This document shows, one piece after another, positions 62,409 through 64,000 of a stretch of DNA of 64,000 nucleotides (position 1 is its first letter; the number at the start of each line of letters is the position of its first letter). A program made the translations under genes and the position numbers. The stretch covers positions 25,073 through 89,072 of the forward strand of contig NZ_QXQA01000022.1 of assembly GCF_003583765.1 (NCBI RefSeq), in the 5' to 3' direction. The notes beneath the pieces are model-generated. The model was not told where the DNA came from, did no database searches, and worked only from the letters and a program-made list of their open reading frames with translations. The DNA is from Paenibacillus nanensis. GTDB lineage: Bacteria > Bacillota > Bacilli > Paenibacillales > Paenibacillaceae.

Positions 62409-63158
62409 TTGTATACCGTTAAGGAAGTATCGGAGATGTCTAATGTTACAATCAAGACCCTTCATCATTATCACAAGATAGGGCTGCTGCTTCCGAGAGA
62501 AATTAGCGAGTCCGGTTACCGATTATACGGAGATACGGAATTGGAACGTTTGCAGGAGATTTTGTTTTATAGAGAATTGGAATTCCCTTTACACCAAATT
62601 AAAGAGATGCTTGAGCGCCACTCAGACCGGAAATCCATTCTCGCTCACCAAGAGAAATTGCTGTTTGATCGAAAACAAAGACTGGAGTCCATCGTAGAAA
62701 CTTTACGCAAATCTTTGAATTGTTTGGAGGAAGGAAGAGCTATGGATAACAAGGACATGTTCAAAGGCTTAACTACCGCTGAAGAGTGGGACCATGCATT
62801 AATGGAACAGAACCAGCACCTGAAGGAAAGCTACGGGATGGAGCCTCTAAAGGTTAACACTACAGATGTTCCAGAGCTAAATGAACAAGCAGCCGAGGCA
62901 ATGACTTTTATGAATGCTATAGCCGATTGTTTGAGGGAAGGCATTAAGCATCAGGATGACAAGGTAACTCGGCTAATTCGTGACCATCTCCTTTTTTTGA
63001 ATGAGCATGGCCATCGGCTATCGCCGGTAGATTTTGCAGCGCAAACACAGTTCTTCTTAAGCGACGACTTCCATCTTCAGATGTTAGAGAGCCAGCAAAC
63101 AGGATTAGCCTACTACCTTTCCGCCGCAGCAACAGCGTATGCAGCAACCACTCAGTAA
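62409..63158 (+). CDS. MerR-family regulator with TipAS domain
   Basis: 249 aa from TTG 62409 (MYTVKEVSEMSNVTIKTLHH), 10 nt after AAGGAGG. Winged HTH (VTIKTLHHYHKIGLLLPREISESGYRLYGDTEL), coiled-coil dimer helix (62640-62750 region) and C-terminal TipAS-like ligand domain (LTTAEEWDHALMEQNQHLKE.., AEAMTFMNAIADCLREG). Such proteins respond to antibiotics or other small molecules. Its target beyond its own promoter is not evident. Confidence 0.88.
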   Translation: MYTVKEVSEMSNVTIKTLHHYHKIGLLLPREISESGYRLYGDTELERLQEILFYRELEFPLHQIKEMLERHSDRKSILAHQEKLLFDRKQRLESIVETLRKSLNCLEEGRAMDNKDMFKGLTTAEEWDHALMEQNQHLKESYGMEPLKVNTTDVPELNEQAAEAMTFMNAIADCLREGIKHQDDKVTRLIRDHLLFLNEHGHRLSPVDFAAQTQFFLSDDFHLQMLESQQTGLAYYLSAAATAYAATTQ

Positions 63159-63170
63159 AAAATAAAGTCA

Positions 63171-63345
63171 GGTCATACATCATCGAATTGCTGCGAACGG
63201 AAGGTTCAGACACTCTCCCCGTTGGGAGACGAACGTCGCTAGACCATTTCAGATAGCGGAACCATCATCCGAAATGGTCTATGCACAACAAGAAACCTAC
63301 CGTATCGACTACGGTAGGTTATCTGTGCTTGGCGATATCCATTCC
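63171..63345. repeat. Upstream copy of a duplicated rrn-operon tail
   Basis: Matches 63413-63594 over most of its length. Shared parts are AAGGTTCAGACACTCTCCC, a long hairpin around CCATTTC...GAAATGG (63241-63280), a terminator with CCTACCGTA / TACGGTAGG (63294-63320) and the last about 14 bases of the 5S gene (GCTTGGCGA). The rest of the 5S gene is missing in this copy. Confidence 0.82.
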
Positions 63346-63412
63346 GCACCGGGATGAATACTCTTCGCAGAGTTACATCAACGGTCGGCGTCTGAACCTT
63401 CCTCTTCAGGCC

Positions 63413-63579
63413 GGGTCATGCATCATCGAATTGCTTCGATCAGTTCGATCACAAGGTTCAGACACTCTCCCAACTGGGAGAGAAACGTCGCCAGACCATT
63501 TCGGATGGCGCAGCTATCATCCGAAATGGTCTATGCACAACAAAAAACCTACCGTATCAACTACGGTAGGTTATCTGTG
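63413..63579 (-). terminator. 3' flank of the rRNA operon with terminator hairpins
   Basis: Minus strand: AACCTACCGTA / TACGGTAGGTT (63546-63572) followed by TTTTTTGTTG, then a second 14-bp stem AGACCATTTCGGAT / ATCCGAAATGGTCT (63493-63532). Together a double terminator after 5S rRNA. Confidence 0.85.
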
Positions 63580-63696
63580 CTTGGCGACGTCCTACTCTCC
63601 CAGGACCCTGCGGTCCAAGTACCATCGGCGCTGGAGGGCTTAACGGTCGTGTTCGGTATGGGAACGCGTGGTTCCCCTCCGCCATCGCCACCAAAC
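63580..63696 (-). rRNA. rrf: 5S ribosomal RNA
   Basis: Minus strand begins GTTTGGTGGCGATGGC and ends GGACGTCGCCAAGC. It contains the conserved CCCATACCGAACACG segment and GGGAGAGTAGGAC, about 117 nt. The 5' and 3' ends pair (TGGCGA with TCGCCA). Confidence 0.96.
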
Positions 63697-63827
63697 GGAT
63701 CAAGGTTTGTACCTTGAAAACTGGATACGAAAGTTTAGCTGTAGTGATCATTTTAGCTGTTTTGGGGTCCCCGCAAAGTATCAGGAATAATCCTCGAAGC
63801 ATTCGCTTCACTTTGTGGGGTTATTTA

Positions 63828-64000
63828 GGATAAGCCCTCGACCGATTAGTATTCGTCAGCTCCACACGTTGCCGTGCTTCCACCCCGAACCTATCAACCT
63901 CGTCGTCTTCAAGGGGTCTTACGAATTGGGAAATCTCATCTTGAGGGGGGCTTCACGCTTAGATGCTTTCAGCGCTTATCCCGTCCGTACTTGGCTACCC
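63828..64000 (-). rRNA. rrl: 23S ribosomal RNA, 3' end (continues beyond window)
   Basis: The minus strand contains the conserved 3'-terminal sequence with GCTGAAAGCATCTAAGCGTG, GAGATTTCCC, and GAATACTAATCGGTCGAGG. The last about 173 nt are inside the window. The 23S-5S spacer (63697-63827) includes a CCCCACAAAGT / ACTTTGCGGGG processing stem. Confidence 0.96.

Noticed and set aside
63159..63720. Small plus-strand frames near the rRNA tail
   Set aside because: They overlap the duplicated terminators and the 5S gene.

Overview
The window looks like a chromosomal segment of a Paenibacillus-type member of the Bacillota. The evidence is the order of the housekeeping genes, strong Shine-Dalgarno sites with frequent TTG/GTG starts, a CtsR heptad operator, a Cys T-box leader, an L10 leader, a 51-bp class of intergenic repeats and SLH-anchored surface proteins. 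Nearly every gene is on the minus strand, so the biological order runs from right to left.

Layout along the minus strand. At the right edge is the end of an rRNA operon (23S end, 5S, duplicated tail). A MerR/TipAS regulator and a small membrane-anchored protein follow. The accessory block (about 46.2-61.5 kb) is an iron/heme acquisition locus. It has a SLH-anchored double-NEAT protein and a small secreted NEAT-like protein (both plus strand), a lipoprotein-permease-ATPase importer whose ATPase is fused in frame to an IsdG-type heme oxygenase, a membrane-anchored NEAT protein, IsdE, an IsdF-like permease and an HssRS-like two-component system. Fur boxes mark its promoters. An aldehyde dehydrogenase/Lrp/YitT group sits inside it. 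Next come the heat-shock operon ctsR-mcsA-mcsB-clpC, an acetylxylan-esterase-like hydrolase, radA-disA, pssA, yacL-ispD-ispF, gltX, T-box-cysE-cysS-mrnC, rlmB-yacP-sigH, rpmG-secE-nusG, rplK-rplA-rplJ-rplL, rsmC-like, rpoB-rpoC, a group of four unrecognised genes, rpsL-rpsG-fusA-tuf, an inserted three-gene ABC importer, and the start of the S10 operon (rpsJ-rplC-rplD, cut by the left edge).

How the parts work together. In the heme block, surface NEAT proteins would bind heme and pass it to lipoproteins and FecCD-type permeases. The fused ATPase-oxygenase could couple import to iron release, with HssRS responding to heme load. No sortase gene or LPXTG/NPQTN signal was seen, so anchoring appears to rely on SLH domains and a C-terminal membrane helix. 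The rest is the conserved translation/transcription core with recognisable leaders and terminators.

Most unusual are (1) the in-frame ATPase-heme oxygenase fusion that keeps a perfect internal ribosome-binding site and start; (2) a 1.1-kb array of about 22 hairpin units between mrnC and rlmB with a 256-bp higher-order repeat, plus three sequence-unrelated arrays of nearly the same period (about 50-52 bp); (3) a NEAT-like protein with His in place of the second Tyr of the heme motif; and (4) paired palindromic operators flanking the promoter of the ABC importer inserted between tuf and rpsJ.
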